Shown: positions 44,308 through 53,554, counted from the first letter of the stretch. The stretch is 64,000 nucleotides of DNA from Alphaproteobacteria bacterium (GCA_016793165.1 JAEULA010000081.1:18224-82223); one strand, 5' to 3'. Numbers and translations: made by a program. Notes: generated from the letters alone by a model not told the origin.

Positions 44308-45720
44308 TCAGACCGACAGCGGCGGCTCCGGCAGCGGCGCGACGCGCTCGATCGCCGCGCAGAGAGCGAGCACGCCCTCCTCGTTCCAGCGCGGGCCGAC
44401 GACCTGCAAGCCGACCGGCAGGCCGGAGCGGTCGAGCCCGGCGGGCACCGACGCCACGGGCAGTCCCGTCAGCGACAGGCAGAAGGTCGGCGCGGCCCAG
44501 TCGATGTAGCTCTCCATCTTCCGGCCGGCGATCGTCTCGGGATAGTTCTGCTCGACCGGGAACGGCGGCACCGGCGCGCAGGGCGTGAGCAGCCGGTCGT
44601 AGCGTTCGAAGAGCGCCACCATGCGCATCAGGATCTCGGTGCGGCCGCGTTCGCCGAGCGCGACGTCGCGCGGGCTCTGCGCAAGGGCGAAACGCAGATT
44701 GCCCGCGTAGTTGGCGCCGAGGCGATCGACCTTGTCGAGCATGTCGAGGCCGCCGTTGAGGACGAATTGTCCGCGCAGCTGCGCGAAGGCCTTGCGGCCG
44801 ATCGAGAGGTCGAGATCGATCTCCTCGACCACGCAGCCGAGATCGCGCAGGCGCAAGGCGGCCTCGCGGCAGACGCGCTCGACCTCGGGATCGACGCCGA
44901 TTCGCGCGATGTCCGGGCAATAGGCGACGCGCAGGCCTTGCCGCACCGCGCCGGTCGCGGCGGCGACGAAATCGCGGCCCGCGACCGGCACCAGATGCGG
45001 CTCGCGCGGATCCGGGCCGGCGACCGCCTGGAGCATCAGCGCCAGATCCGCGGTGCGCCGCGCCATGGGGCCGTCGACGCTCAGGGGATTCCAGGGCTGC
45101 GCGTTGGGCACCATGGGCACGAGGCCGGCCGAGGGGCGCAGCCCGACGGTGCCGCAGAACGCCGCGGGCAGGCGCAGGCTGCCGCCGAGGTCCGAGCCCG
45201 TGGCAAGCGCGAACATGCCGGCGACCAGACCGGCCGCGCCGCCGCCCGTCGAGCCCGCCGCCGACAGCGCCGTGTTCCAAGGATTGCGGGTCGCGCCGAA
45301 CACCGCGTTCACCGTGTTCGCGCCGTAGGCGAACTCGGGCACGTTGGTCTTGCCGATGAGGATCGCGTCGGCCGCGCGCGCACGCTCGACGATCAGCGCG
45401 TCGTCGTCGGGGACGTGGTCCTTCATCAGCGGCGAGCCGTAGGTCGTGCGCACGCCCTTGGTCGGATGGGTGTCCTTGATCCCCACCGGCACGCCGGCGA
45501 GCAGGCCGACCGGCGCCCCCTGCGCGAGCCGCGCCTCGAGCGCCTGCGCCTGCGCCAGCGCGTCGTCGGTCATCGCCGTGACGACCGCATTGAGCTTCGG
45601 GTTGTGGAGCGCGATCGCGGCGAGATGGGCCTGGACCACGGCTGTGGGCGCGATCTCGCGGGCCGCGACACGGCGCGAAATCTCGAGAGCGGGGAGACGG
45701 GTGAGCGACAGGTCGGACAT
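44308..45720 (-). CDS. Amidase signature family hydrolase
   Basis: A 470-residue amidase. The Lys is in GIKDTHPTKGVRTTYGS, the cis-Ser in AAGSTGGGAAGL, and the nucleophilic Ser in GSDLGGSLRLPAAF. The cis-Ser loop reads GST rather than the usual GGSSGG, a modest change. The C-terminus PVASVPAGLDRSGLPVGLQVVGPRW is typical. It is distinct from the amidase at 20446. Its upstream gene (45886) is divergent, so the two probably share a promoter region. Confidence 0.9.
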   Translation of the reverse strand: MSDLSLTRLPALEISRRVAAREIAPTAVVQAHLAAIALHNPKLNAVVTAMTDDALAQAQALEARLAQGAPVGLLAGVPVGIKDTHPTKGVRTTYGSPLMKDHVPDDDALIVERARAADAILIGKTNVPEFAYGANTVNAVFGATRNPWNTALSAAGSTGGGAAGLVAGMFALATGSDLGGSLRLPAAFCGTVGLRPSAGLVPMVPNAQPWNPLSVDGPMARRTADLALMLQAVAGPDPREPHLVPVAGRDFVAAATGAVRQGLRVAYCPDIARIGVDPEVERVCREAALRLRDLGCVVEEIDLDLSIGRKAFAQLRGQFVLNGGLDMLDKVDRLGANYAGNLRFALAQSPRDVALGERGRTEILMRMVALFERYDRLLTPCAPVPPFPVEQNYPETIAGRKMESYIDWAAPTFCLSLTGLPVASVPAGLDRSGLPVGLQVVGPRWNEEGVLALCAAIERVAPLPEPPLSV

Positions 45721-45885
45721 GGTCTCTCGTCGGTGGCGGAGGGACTCGGGGCGCCGGCGTCGGCGCGGCGGGCAGCGCCGCTACCATGCGCGGCGCGGCC
45801 CTGTCACCCCGCTCGCGACCAAGCCGGTTCCGGCGGGGAACGTTGACGGGTAGTGTCCGGCCGTCGCCCCCCGCGCGAGGCCGCC

Positions 45886-47982
45886 ATGCCCGACACTTCT
45901 CCCGTTCCCGCTCCCCGTGCCGCCAAGGGCAGCGGGACGATGCACGCGACGGTGTGCCCGCACGACTGCCCCTCGGTCTGTGCGCTCGAGGTCGAGAAGC
46001 TCGACGAGGGGACCATCGGTCGCGTCGTCGGCGCCGAGGCCAACAGCTACACGGCCGGCGTGGTGTGCGCGAAGGTCGCGCGCTACGCCGAGCGCATCCA
46101 CCATCCCGACCGCCTGATGCATCCGCTGCGCCGCGTCGGCGCGAAGGGCGGCGGCCGCCACGAGCGCATCTCCTGGACGGCGGCGCTCGACGAGATCGCG
46201 GAGCGCTTCACCCGCGCGGCCCAGGCGCACGGCAGCGAGACGGTCTGGCCGTACTTCTTCGCCGGCACGATGGGGCTGGTGCAGCGCGACGGCATCAACC
46301 GCCTGCGCCACGCGATGAAGTACTCGGGCATGGACAAGACCATCTGCACCTGGATCGTCCAGGCGGGATGGATGGCCGGCGCCGGCCGGCAATGGGGCGT
46401 CGATGCGCGCGAGATCGCCGACAGCGACCTGGTGATCATGTGGGGCGGCAATCCCGTCTCGACGCAGGTCAACCTGATGACCCACGTGTCGCGGGCGCGC
46501 AAGGAGCGCGGCAGCCGCTTCATCGTGATCGATCCCTACCGCACCCCGACGGCCCAGGTCGCCGACCAGCACATCATGCTGCGTCCCGGCACCGACGGCG
46601 CCCTCGCCTGCGCGGTGATGCACGTGATGTTCAAGGAGGGATTCGCCGACCGCGCCTATCTCGACCGCTACACCGACGACCCTGCCGGGCTCGAGCGCCA
46701 TCTCGCGACGCGCACCCCGCAATGGGCGGCGGCGATCACCGGCCTGTCGGCCGAGGAGATCGTCGGCTTCGCGCGCGAGTACGGGCGCACGGCCAAGGCC
46801 TTCATCCGCGTCGGCTACGGCTTCTCGCGCTCGCGCAACGGCGCGGCGAACGTGCATGCGGTCAGCTGCCTGCCGGCCGTCGGCGGCAAATGGCGCCACC
46901 GCGGCGGCGGCGCGCTGTGGAACTTCGGCCAGACCTATCGCTGGGACAAGACGATGATCGAGGGGCTCGACATGCGCGACCCCGCGATCCGCGTCTTCGA
47001 CATGTCGCGCCTCGGCGCGATCCTGACCGGCGACCCCACGGACTTGCGCGGCGGCCCGCCGGTGACGGCGATGCTGATCCAGAACGTCAACCCGATGAAC
47101 GTCTGCCCCGATCTCAACAAGGTCCGCCGCGGCTTCCTGCGCGACGACCTCTTCGTCGCGGTGCACGAGCAGTTCATGACCGACACCGCGGCGATCGCGG
47201 ACATCGTCCTGCCGGCGACGATGTTCCTGGAGCACGACGACATCTACCAGGCCGGCGGCCATCCGCACATCCAGATCGGCCGCAAGATCATGGACGCTCC
47301 CGGCGAATGCCGCTCGAACCACTTCGTGATCTGCGAGCTCGCCAGGCGGTTGGGCGCCGCGCATCCCGGCTTCGCGATGACCGAGATGGAAATCATCGAC
47401 TGGACCCTGGCGAAGTCCGGCTGGCCCGATGCCGCGACGATCACCGCGCAGCGTTGGCACGATGCCGCGCCGGATTTCGAGTCCGCGCATTTCCTGAACG
47501 GCTTCGGCCACGCCGATGGGCGATTCCGCTTCCGCCCCGACTGGAAGGCGCTCGGGCCCTACGGCGAGCGGATGCCGCAATGGCCGGACTTCCACGCGAT
47601 CATCGAGCAGCCGACCGCCGAGCATCCGTTCCGCCTCGTCGCCGCGCCGGCACGCAGCTTCCTCAACACCTCGTTCACCGAGACCCCGGGCTCGCTCAAG
47701 CGCGAGCGGCGACCGACGGCGATGATCCATCCGGCGGACGCGGCGGAGCTCGGGATCGCCGACGGCGATGCGGTGACGCTCGGCAACCATCGCGGCGCGG
47801 TCGCGGTGCACGCGACGCTCTTCGACGGCGTGCAGCGCAAGGTCGTCGTCGTGGAGAGCATCTGGCCGAACCGCCACTTCCCCGGCGGCCTCGGCATCAA
47901 CGCGCTGATCGGCGACGATCCCGCGCCGCCCAACGGCGGCGCGGTGTTCCACGACACGCATGTGTGGGTGCGGTCCGCCTGA
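45886..47982 (+). CDS. Molybdopterin-dependent (bis-MGD) oxidoreductase
   Basis: Cytoplasmic member of the DMSO-reductase superfamily, 698 residues, without a Tat signal. The N-terminal [4Fe-4S] motif uses C24, C28, C32 and C61 (CPHDCPSVC ... GVVCAK). Moco-binding regions include MWGGNPVSTQVN, GYGFSRSRNGAANVHAV, and the C-terminal VTLGNHRGAVAVHA molydopterin-dinucleotide-binding domain. The substrate cannot be told from sequence. ATG 45886 was preferred to GTG 45853 because GAGG lies 5 bases upstream. A GlcG-like gene follows 86 bases later. Confidence 0.9.
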   Translation: MPDTSPVPAPRAAKGSGTMHATVCPHDCPSVCALEVEKLDEGTIGRVVGAEANSYTAGVVCAKVARYAERIHHPDRLMHPLRRVGAKGGGRHERISWTAALDEIAERFTRAAQAHGSETVWPYFFAGTMGLVQRDGINRLRHAMKYSGMDKTICTWIVQAGWMAGAGRQWGVDAREIADSDLVIMWGGNPVSTQVNLMTHVSRARKERGSRFIVIDPYRTPTAQVADQHIMLRPGTDGALACAVMHVMFKEGFADRAYLDRYTDDPAGLERHLATRTPQWAAAITGLSAEEIVGFAREYGRTAKAFIRVGYGFSRSRNGAANVHAVSCLPAVGGKWRHRGGGALWNFGQTYRWDKTMIEGLDMRDPAIRVFDMSRLGAILTGDPTDLRGGPPVTAMLIQNVNPMNVCPDLNKVRRGFLRDDLFVAVHEQFMTDTAAIADIVLPATMFLEHDDIYQAGGHPHIQIGRKIMDAPGECRSNHFVICELARRLGAAHPGFAMTEMEIIDWTLAKSGWPDAATITAQRWHDAAPDFESAHFLNGFGHADGRFRFRPDWKALGPYGERMPQWPDFHAIIEQPTAEHPFRLVAAPARSFLNTSFTETPGSLKRERRPTAMIHPADAAELGIADGDAVTLGNHRGAVAVHATLFDGVQRKVVVVESIWPNRHFPGGLGINALIGDDPAPPNGGAVFHDTHVWVRSA

Positions 47983-48068
47983 GCCGCGCGACGGGCCCGC
48001 GAGCGCCGCTTCCACGCCTGCGGGCTTTGCTCTAAAGACGCGACGATCCCGCAATCGAAGGCCCCGCC

Positions 48069-48491
48069 ATGACCGACACTGTCGCGCATCTCAAGCTCAC
48101 CCTCGCCGGAGCGCAGCGAATCCTTGCCGCCGCGCAGGCCCGCGCGCAGGCGATGGGCGTGCCGCAGAACATCGTCGTCACCGACGACGGCGGCCACATG
48201 CTGGCGATGGCGCGCATGGACGGCGCCAAGCCGCTGTCGGTGATGTCCGCCTTCGCCAAGGCGAAGACCGCCGCCTCGGCGCGCGCGCCGACCGGCGGCG
48301 CCGCGGCCGATGTCGAGCTCAAGCTCGCACTGGCGCAGGACCTGCACTACACGAACCTGCGCGGCGGCCTGCCGATCATCGTCGACGGCAAGTGCATCGG
48401 CGCGATCGGCGTCGGATCCGGGACCGGCGACCAGGACGTGGAGGTCGCCAAGGCCGGGCTCGCCGCGCTGGCGGGCGCCTCGATACCCTGA
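48069..48491 (+). CDS. GlcG/HbpS-family protein
   Basis: Small single-domain protein of 140 residues. The motifs NIVVTDDGGHMLAMARMDGAKPLSVMSAFAKAKTAA and GGLPIIVDGKCIGAIGVGSG match the GlcG/HbpS (heme-binding uptake C-like) family, whose members have been linked to cofactor or ligand binding and are often encoded beside oxidoreductases. Length is typical. It may assist the molybdenum enzyme encoded upstream, but this is only context. Confidence 0.85.
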   Translation: MTDTVAHLKLTLAGAQRILAAAQARAQAMGVPQNIVVTDDGGHMLAMARMDGAKPLSVMSAFAKAKTAASARAPTGGAAADVELKLALAQDLHYTNLRGGLPIIVDGKCIGAIGVGSGTGDQDVEVAKAGLAALAGASIP

Positions 48492-48507
48492 CCCGTCCCG
48501 CCGGCGC

Positions 48508-49353
48508 CTATCGCGCCGCGGCGGCCGGCGGCGGCTCGAGGCCGTAGAGACGGCGCGCATTCGCCTCGAACAGCGCCGCCGGCGGCAGCGCCAGCCGACG
48601 TGCGAGGTTCCGCGCGATGTCGAGCCAGCGCGCATAGCCGCCGACGAGATCGCACACCGGCCAGTTGCTCGCGAAGACGAGACGGGCCGGGCCGAAGCTT
48701 GCGGCGAGGTGGCCGGCATACCGCAGCAGCGCTGCCTCGCCATCCCCCGGCTGCGACTCCTCGAGCAGACCCGAGAATTTGCACAGCGCGCCGGTGTCGC
48801 GGGCGAGCCGCGCGATCGCGTCGGCCCAGGGCTCCCACCGGCGCTCGGCGATCGGCGGCCCGCCGCCGTGATCGACGACGGCACGAAGCCCGGGGACCGC
48901 GCCGAGGGCCCGCCGGCAGGCCTCGAGATGCGGCTCGCGCGCGATCAGGTCGAGGGACAGGCCGCGCGACGCCAGGCTGCGCAGCCCGGCGAGTGCGGCG
49001 GGCCGCTCGATCCACGCAGGATCGTCGAGCCGGTGCAGCATCACGCGCACGCCGCGGAACCGCGCGTCGCGCTGCAGCTCGTCGAGATCGCGCCCGGCAT
49101 CCGGGTGCTCGAGGTCGACCCAACCGACGACGCCGGCGATCCACGGCAGATCGCGCGTCAGCGCCAGCTGGAAGCGCGTCTCGTCGATCGACGGCGCGGA
49201 CTGGATCACGACCGCCCGCGACACTCCGGCCGTGGCGAGCAGCGGCGCGAGATCGTCCGGCAGGTAGTCCCGCCGCAGCCGCGCCTCGCGCCGCAGGATC
49301 AGGATGTCGTCGCCGCGGGCGGGCCGCCAGAAATGCACATGGGCGTCGATCAC
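48508..49353 (-). CDS. Amidohydrolase (TIM-barrel, fuconolactonase-like)
   Basis: Amidohydrolase-2 family enzyme of 281 residues. VIDAHVHFW at the N-terminus is the metal-binding HxH. VIQSAPSID, GVVGWVDLEHPDAG, VDHGGGPPIAERR and FASNWPVCD follow the pattern of sugar-lactone and 2-pyrone-4,6-dicarboxylate lactonases. Start is GTG 49353. It is divergently transcribed from the GntR gene across the 18-bp palindrome at 49385-49402, so it is probably controlled by that regulator. Confidence 0.88.
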   Translation of the reverse strand: MIDAHVHFWRPARGDDILILRREARLRRDYLPDDLAPLLATAGVSRAVVIQSAPSIDETRFQLALTRDLPWIAGVVGWVDLEHPDAGRDLDELQRDARFRGVRVMLHRLDDPAWIERPAALAGLRSLASRGLSLDLIAREPHLEACRRALGAVPGLRAVVDHGGGPPIAERRWEPWADAIARLARDTGALCKFSGLLEESQPGDGEAALLRYAGHLAASFGPARLVFASNWPVCDLVGGYARWLDIARNLARRLALPPAALFEANARRLYGLEPPPAAAAR

Positions 49354-49384
49354 GGCGCGGCTCCGCAGGGAAACGGGTTGACGG

Positions 49385-49402
49385 CCACTGAAATTTCAGT
49401 GG
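49385..49402. promoter_or_regulatory. 18-bp perfect palindromic operator candidate
   Basis: CCACTGAAATTTCAGTGG is an exact self-complementary sequence with an AT-rich core in a GC-rich genome. It lies 31 bases from the GTG start of the amidohydrolase and 36 bases from the GTG of the GntR/FCD regulator, in the middle of the divergent promoter region. Position, symmetry and composition fit the operator of the adjacent regulator. Confidence 0.7.
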
Positions 49403-49438
49403 ACGATCAATGCGCGATCCATCGGCGGGGGGCAAGGG

Positions 49439-50074
49439 GTGCTGCGGGACAAGGCCTATGCGCGGTTCAAGCAGCGCCTGTTCGCCGGGACGCTGCGGCC
49501 GGGGCAGTTCGTCTCGCAGCGCGAGCTCGCCGACACGATCGGCCTGCCGATCGCGCCGGTGCGCGACGCGCTGAAGCGGCTGCAGGCCGAGGCGCTGGTG
49601 CGCATCATCCCCCAGCGCGGCATCCAGATCGCGGACGTCAACGCCAAGCTGATCCGCGACGCCTACGAGCTGCGCTCGACCCTGGAGATCCATGCGGTCC
49701 GGCGCTTCGTGGAGCGCGGCGACTTCGAGGCGCTGGCGGCGCTCGACGCGCAGATGCGCTCGATCGCGGCGCGCGCGACGACCCGCCTGACCGATGCGCT
49801 GGCGAGCGAGTTCGTCCGCCTCGACTTCCGCATGCACGAGACCCTGATCGACGCGCTCGACAACGAGCTGATCGCCGACGTCTATCGCGTCAACGTCGAC
49901 CGCATCCTGCTCATGCGCCTGGTCAACCGGCTCACCCGCGAGCGACTGCTGGCGGCGACGGAGGAGCACATGGCGATCATCGACGCGCTGAAGCGGCGCG
50001 ACGGCGATGCCGCCGCGGCCGCGATGGCGCGGCATCTCGCCGCCGCTTTCCAGAAGATGATGGGGGTCGCCTGA
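49439..50074 (+). CDS. GntR-family transcriptional regulator with FCD domain
   Basis: A 211-residue regulator. The N-terminal winged helix includes GQFVSQRELADTIGLPIAPVRDALKRLQAEALV (about 22-54). The C-terminal all-helical FCD domain has AYELRSTLEIHAVRRF, LDFRMHETLID and a final EEHMAIIDALKRRD...AMARHLA with a likely metal/ligand His set. FCD regulators usually bind organic acids or sugar acids. Start at GTG 49439, with a purine-rich GGGGGGCAAGG upstream. It precedes the sulfatase by 4 bases and faces the amidohydrolase, so it is the local regulator of this cluster. Confidence 0.92.
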   Translation: MLRDKAYARFKQRLFAGTLRPGQFVSQRELADTIGLPIAPVRDALKRLQAEALVRIIPQRGIQIADVNAKLIRDAYELRSTLEIHAVRRFVERGDFEALAALDAQMRSIAARATTRLTDALASEFVRLDFRMHETLIDALDNELIADVYRVNVDRILLMRLVNRLTRERLLAATEEHMAIIDALKRRDGDAAAAAMARHLAAAFQKMMGVA

Positions 50075-50078
50075 GACC

Positions 50079-51566
50079 ATGGCCGCACGTCGACCCGATC
50101 TCCTGTTCCTGTTCTCCGACCAGCACACGCAGAAGGTCGCGGGCTGCTACGGCGATCCGCTCGTCCGCACGCCGAACCTCGACCGGCTCGCCGCGCGCGG
50201 CGTGACCTTCGACAACGCCTATTGCCCCTCGCCCATCTGCGTTCCGAGCCGCATGTCGATGCTGACGGCCCGGCATCCTTCGGCTCAGGACTGCTGGACC
50301 AACGACGACTTCCTCGCCTCCGACCGCGCGACCTGGCCGCACGCCATGGGCGCCGCGGGCTATCGCCCGCACCTGATCAGCCGGCTGCACGCGATGGGGC
50401 CGGACCAGATGCACGGCTATGTCGAGCGCGACGTCGGCGACCACAGCCCCAACTACGGCGGCGTCGCGCGCCACGACATGGGGCCGCTCAACGACACGAA
50501 CGACCCGTGGCGGGCGAGCCTCGAGATCTCCGGGCCCGGCCAGAGCTCGTACCAGCTCAAGGACATGGAGACCGCCGATGCCGCGGTCGCCGAGCTCGAG
50601 GCGATCGCGGCGGCGCGGCGCGCCGGCGGCAGCGACCCGTTCTGCCTCTCGGTCGGCTTCATGCTGCCGCATCCGCCCTATGTCGCCTGGCGCGAGGACT
50701 ACGCGCTCTATGCGGGCAGGATCGGCCTGCCTTCGCTGCCGATGCCGTCGCCCGACCATCCATGGATCGAGTGGTGGCGGGCCAATCGCGGCATCGCCGA
50801 GACCGATCCCGCCGACGTGCTGCGCGCCCGGGCGGCCTACTGGGGCCTGGTGACGCGGCTCGACGTCCTGATCGGCAAGGTGCTCGGCGCGCTTGAGCGC
50901 CTCGGCCTCGCCGGCAACACGCTCGTCGTCTACACCTCCGACCACGGCGACCAGCTCGGCGAGCGCGGCCTGTGGTGGAAGCACACCTTCTACGAGGAGT
51001 CGGTGAAGGTGCCGCTGATCGTCAGCTGGCCGGACCGGCTCCCGCCGGGCCAGCGCCGCGGCCAAGTGGTCAACCTGGTCGACGTCACCGCGACGATGCT
51101 CGACGCCGCCGGCGCCGCGCCGCTGCCCCAGGCCCAGGGCTTGAGCTTCCTCGACGTCGCCCGCGACGCCGCGGCGCCGTGGGTCGACGAGACCTTCTCG
51201 GAGTACTGCACCGACACCGTGCCGCCCTGGACCGGCGGCATGGCGGTGCAGCAGCGGATGCTGCGCTCCGGCCGCTGGAAGCTGATCCACTACAACGGCT
51301 ATCGGCCGCAGCTCTTCGATCTCGGCGCGGACCCGCACGAGCTCCACGACCTCGCCGAGTCGCCGGCGCATCGCGCGGTGCGCGAGCGCCTGCATCAGCG
51401 GCTGCTCGCGGACTGGGATCCCGACGCGATCGCCGCCGACATGCGGCGCCGGCGCCTGGACAAGGACGTCATCGCCGGTTGGGCGCGCAACGTGAGGCCG
51501 GCCGACCAGCACCGCTGGAAGCTGACGCCGGAGCAGAACTGGATCGACGACCGCGCAGCCGACTGA
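50079..51566 (+). CDS. Type I sulfatase
   Basis: Formylglycine-dependent sulfatase, 495 residues, cytoplasmic because no signal peptide is visible. The modified residue would be C54 in CVPSRMSMLTAR, which fits C-x-P-S-R but has Ala where the consensus has Gly. The metal-binding Asp is in FLFSDQHTQK, and the second metal motif is VYTSDHGDQLGE. LPHPPYVAW and the closing LFDLGADPHELHDLAE are family marks. It might be a choline-sulfatase or another alkyl/aryl sulfatase. It is coupled to the GntR gene (4-base gap), implying substrate-induced expression. Confidence 0.9.
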   Translation: MAARRPDLLFLFSDQHTQKVAGCYGDPLVRTPNLDRLAARGVTFDNAYCPSPICVPSRMSMLTARHPSAQDCWTNDDFLASDRATWPHAMGAAGYRPHLISRLHAMGPDQMHGYVERDVGDHSPNYGGVARHDMGPLNDTNDPWRASLEISGPGQSSYQLKDMETADAAVAELEAIAAARRAGGSDPFCLSVGFMLPHPPYVAWREDYALYAGRIGLPSLPMPSPDHPWIEWWRANRGIAETDPADVLRARAAYWGLVTRLDVLIGKVLGALERLGLAGNTLVVYTSDHGDQLGERGLWWKHTFYEESVKVPLIVSWPDRLPPGQRRGQVVNLVDVTATMLDAAGAAPLPQAQGLSFLDVARDAAAPWVDETFSEYCTDTVPPWTGGMAVQQRMLRSGRWKLIHYNGYRPQLFDLGADPHELHDLAESPAHRAVRERLHQRLLADWDPDAIAADMRRRRLDKDVIAGWARNVRPADQHRWKLTPEQNWIDDRAAD

Positions 51567-51591
51567 TCGGCGCGCAACTGGGGAGGGGACG

Positions 51592-52632
51592 ATGTTGAGA
51601 CGAACCATGCTGGCAGGTCTCGCGGTGGCGCTCGGCCTGGCGACGGGCGCGGCGGCGCAGACGGCACCGCTGCCGATCAAGATCGGCGCGGCGAACGCCA
51701 CCGACCACGCCGCCGCCTTCATCGGCGTCGAGCGCGGCATCTTCGCCAAGCACGGCCTCGACGCGAAGCTGGTGATGTACCAGACCGGGGTCGAGATGAT
51801 TAACGGCCTGCTGAACGGCGCCCAGGAGGTCAACATCATGGGCTCGATTCCATTCCTCGCGGGCGTGTCCAACGGCCAGCCGCTCGTGCTCATCGGCCAC
51901 CTGCACGGCGACGCGCTGAGCATGAGCTACTCGATGAACAACTCGATCGTCGCGACGCCTGCCTCGGGCATCAAGGAGGGCGACGTCAAGGCACTGAAGG
52001 GCAAGAAGATCGGGCTGCCGCGCGGCACCGGCGCCGAGGGCTATCTCCTCGGCATCCTCGCGCAGAACGGCATGCGCGACAGCGACGTGACGCTGGTGAA
52101 CATCGCGCCGAGCAACCAGACGACCGCGCTGCGCCAGGGCGACGTCGACGCCCTCGCCGCCTGGGAGCCCTGGGGCACCATCTCCTCGATGCGCGTGCCC
52201 GGCGCCTATCGAGTCGTCACCGGCGGCTGCGACAGCTGCTACGACCCCGGCTCGATCCTGACGACCCGCGCCGCGATCGCGGGCAAGGCGGAGCAGCTCC
52301 GCCGCTTCATGGTGGCCTTCGCGGAGGCGCACCAATGGCTGCGCCAGAACTACGACGCCGCGGCCGAGATCAACATGCGCTGGATCCAGGGCGTCGACAT
52401 CGACGTGATGAAGACGGCGATCCGCCGCTCCGGCTACGACCTGCGCGTCACCCGGAACACGATCGAGGGCTACAACACGATCACCATCCCGGCGCTGGTC
52501 AAGGACAAGCGCATGGCGAAGACGGTCGACGCGGCGACGATCGTGGACGCGCAGTTCTACAAGCACGTCGAGGCGACGGCGCCCCAGTTCTTCTCCGACC
52601 TCAAGCCCGTCCCGGCCGATCGGCGACTGTGA
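51592..52632 (+). CDS. ABC transporter substrate-binding protein (NMT1/TauA-like)
   Basis: Periplasmic binding protein of 346 residues. LRRTMLAGLAVALGLATGAAAQ is the signal peptide. IKIGAANATDHAAAFIGVERGIFAKHGLD is the typical start of SsuA/TauA/NMT1 proteins. KALKGKKIGLPRGTGAEGYLLGIL and QGDVDALAAWEPWG complete the pattern. Such proteins bind sulfonates, aromatic or nitrogenous compounds. A GGGAGGGGAC site precedes the ATG. It follows the sulfatase by 25 bases. The ligand is unknown. Confidence 0.92.
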   Translation: MLRRTMLAGLAVALGLATGAAAQTAPLPIKIGAANATDHAAAFIGVERGIFAKHGLDAKLVMYQTGVEMINGLLNGAQEVNIMGSIPFLAGVSNGQPLVLIGHLHGDALSMSYSMNNSIVATPASGIKEGDVKALKGKKIGLPRGTGAEGYLLGILAQNGMRDSDVTLVNIAPSNQTTALRQGDVDALAAWEPWGTISSMRVPGAYRVVTGGCDSCYDPGSILTTRAAIAGKAEQLRRFMVAFAEAHQWLRQNYDAAAEINMRWIQGVDIDVMKTAIRRSGYDLRVTRNTIEGYNTITIPALVKDKRMAKTVDAATIVDAQFYKHVEATAPQFFSDLKPVPADRRL

Positions 52633-52687
52633 CCTCTCCGGCATTCCCCCTGGCGCCGCGCCGCGAGACCCGCCCTCCTCTTCGACG

Positions 52688-52727
52688 GGGGCGATCGAGC
52701 CGGCGCGGCGTCATCTGCGATCGCCCC
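52688..52727. repeat. Inverted repeat between binding-protein and ATPase genes
   Basis: GGGGCGATCG (52688-52697) and CGATCGCCCC (52718-52727) are perfect 10-bp complements around a 20-base loop, within the 142-base gap after the binding-protein gene. It may stabilise the upstream transcript end or attenuate readthrough. No T-run is present. Confidence 0.45.
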
Positions 52728-52774
52728 GCCTCGAAGCGGCGGACCGGCGCGCGCGGCGCGGCAGGGGGGAAACC

Positions 52775-53554
52775 GTGACCGGACCCAAGATCGCCGTCCG
52801 GGACCTCCGGCTCGAGTACTTCAGCGAGGAGCGCGGCGAGCGCCACGTCGCGGTCGACGCGCTCTCGCTGGATATCGCCGAGAACGAGTTCCTCTGCGTG
52901 GTCGGCCCGTCGGGCTGCGGCAAGTCCACGCTGATCGCCGCCATCGCCGGTTTCCTCAAGCCCCGCGCCGGAACGCTGACGATGAACGGGCGGCCGATCG
53001 GCCGGCCCGGCGCTGATCGCGGCGTGGTGTTCCAGGAATACGCGCTGCTGCCGTGGAAGCGGGTGATCGACAACGTCGCGCTCGGGCTCAAGTTCAAGGG
53101 CATGGGCAAGGCCGAGCGCCACGCCGTCGCGCGGCGCTTCCTCGAGATCACCAACCTCGCCGATGCCGCGCAGAAGTTCCCGCACGAGCTGTCCGGCGGC
53201 ATGAAGCAGCGCGCGGCGGTGGCGCGCACGCTCGCCAACGCGCCGGAAGTGATGCTGATGGACGAGCCGTTCGCGGCCGTCGACGCGCAGACCCGCCTCA
53301 CGCTCCAGGAGGAGCTGGTGCGGATCTGGGAGCGCAGCCGGGTCACCGTGATGTTCGTGACCCACAGCGTCGAGGAAGCGGTGTTCCTGGCCGATCGCGT
53401 CGTCGTGCTGACGCCCGGGCCGGGCCGGGTCAAGGCGAGCGTGCCGATCCCGATCGCGCGCGAGCGGCGCGACTGGACGACGATGAACGCCGATCCCGAG
53501 TTCGCGCGGCTGCGCGACGTCGTGCTCGGCCTCGTCCGGGGCGTCGCGGCGTGA
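52775..53554 (+). CDS. ABC transporter ATP-binding protein (TauB/SsuB-like)
   Basis: ATPase of the importer, 259 residues. Walker A is GPSGCGKST (44-52), the Q-loop FQEYALLPW, the signature LSGGMKQRAAVAR, Walker B MLMDEPFAAVD, and the switch His VTHSVEEAV. GTG 52775 has AGGGGGGA just upstream. Its stop overlaps the start of the next small gene (GTGA). Confidence 0.95.
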   Translation: MTGPKIAVRDLRLEYFSEERGERHVAVDALSLDIAENEFLCVVGPSGCGKSTLIAAIAGFLKPRAGTLTMNGRPIGRPGADRGVVFQEYALLPWKRVIDNVALGLKFKGMGKAERHAVARRFLEITNLADAAQKFPHELSGGMKQRAAVARTLANAPEVMLMDEPFAAVDAQTRLTLQEELVRIWERSRVTVMFVTHSVEEAVFLADRVVVLTPGPGRVKASVPIPIARERRDWTTMNADPEFARLRDVVLGLVRGVAA

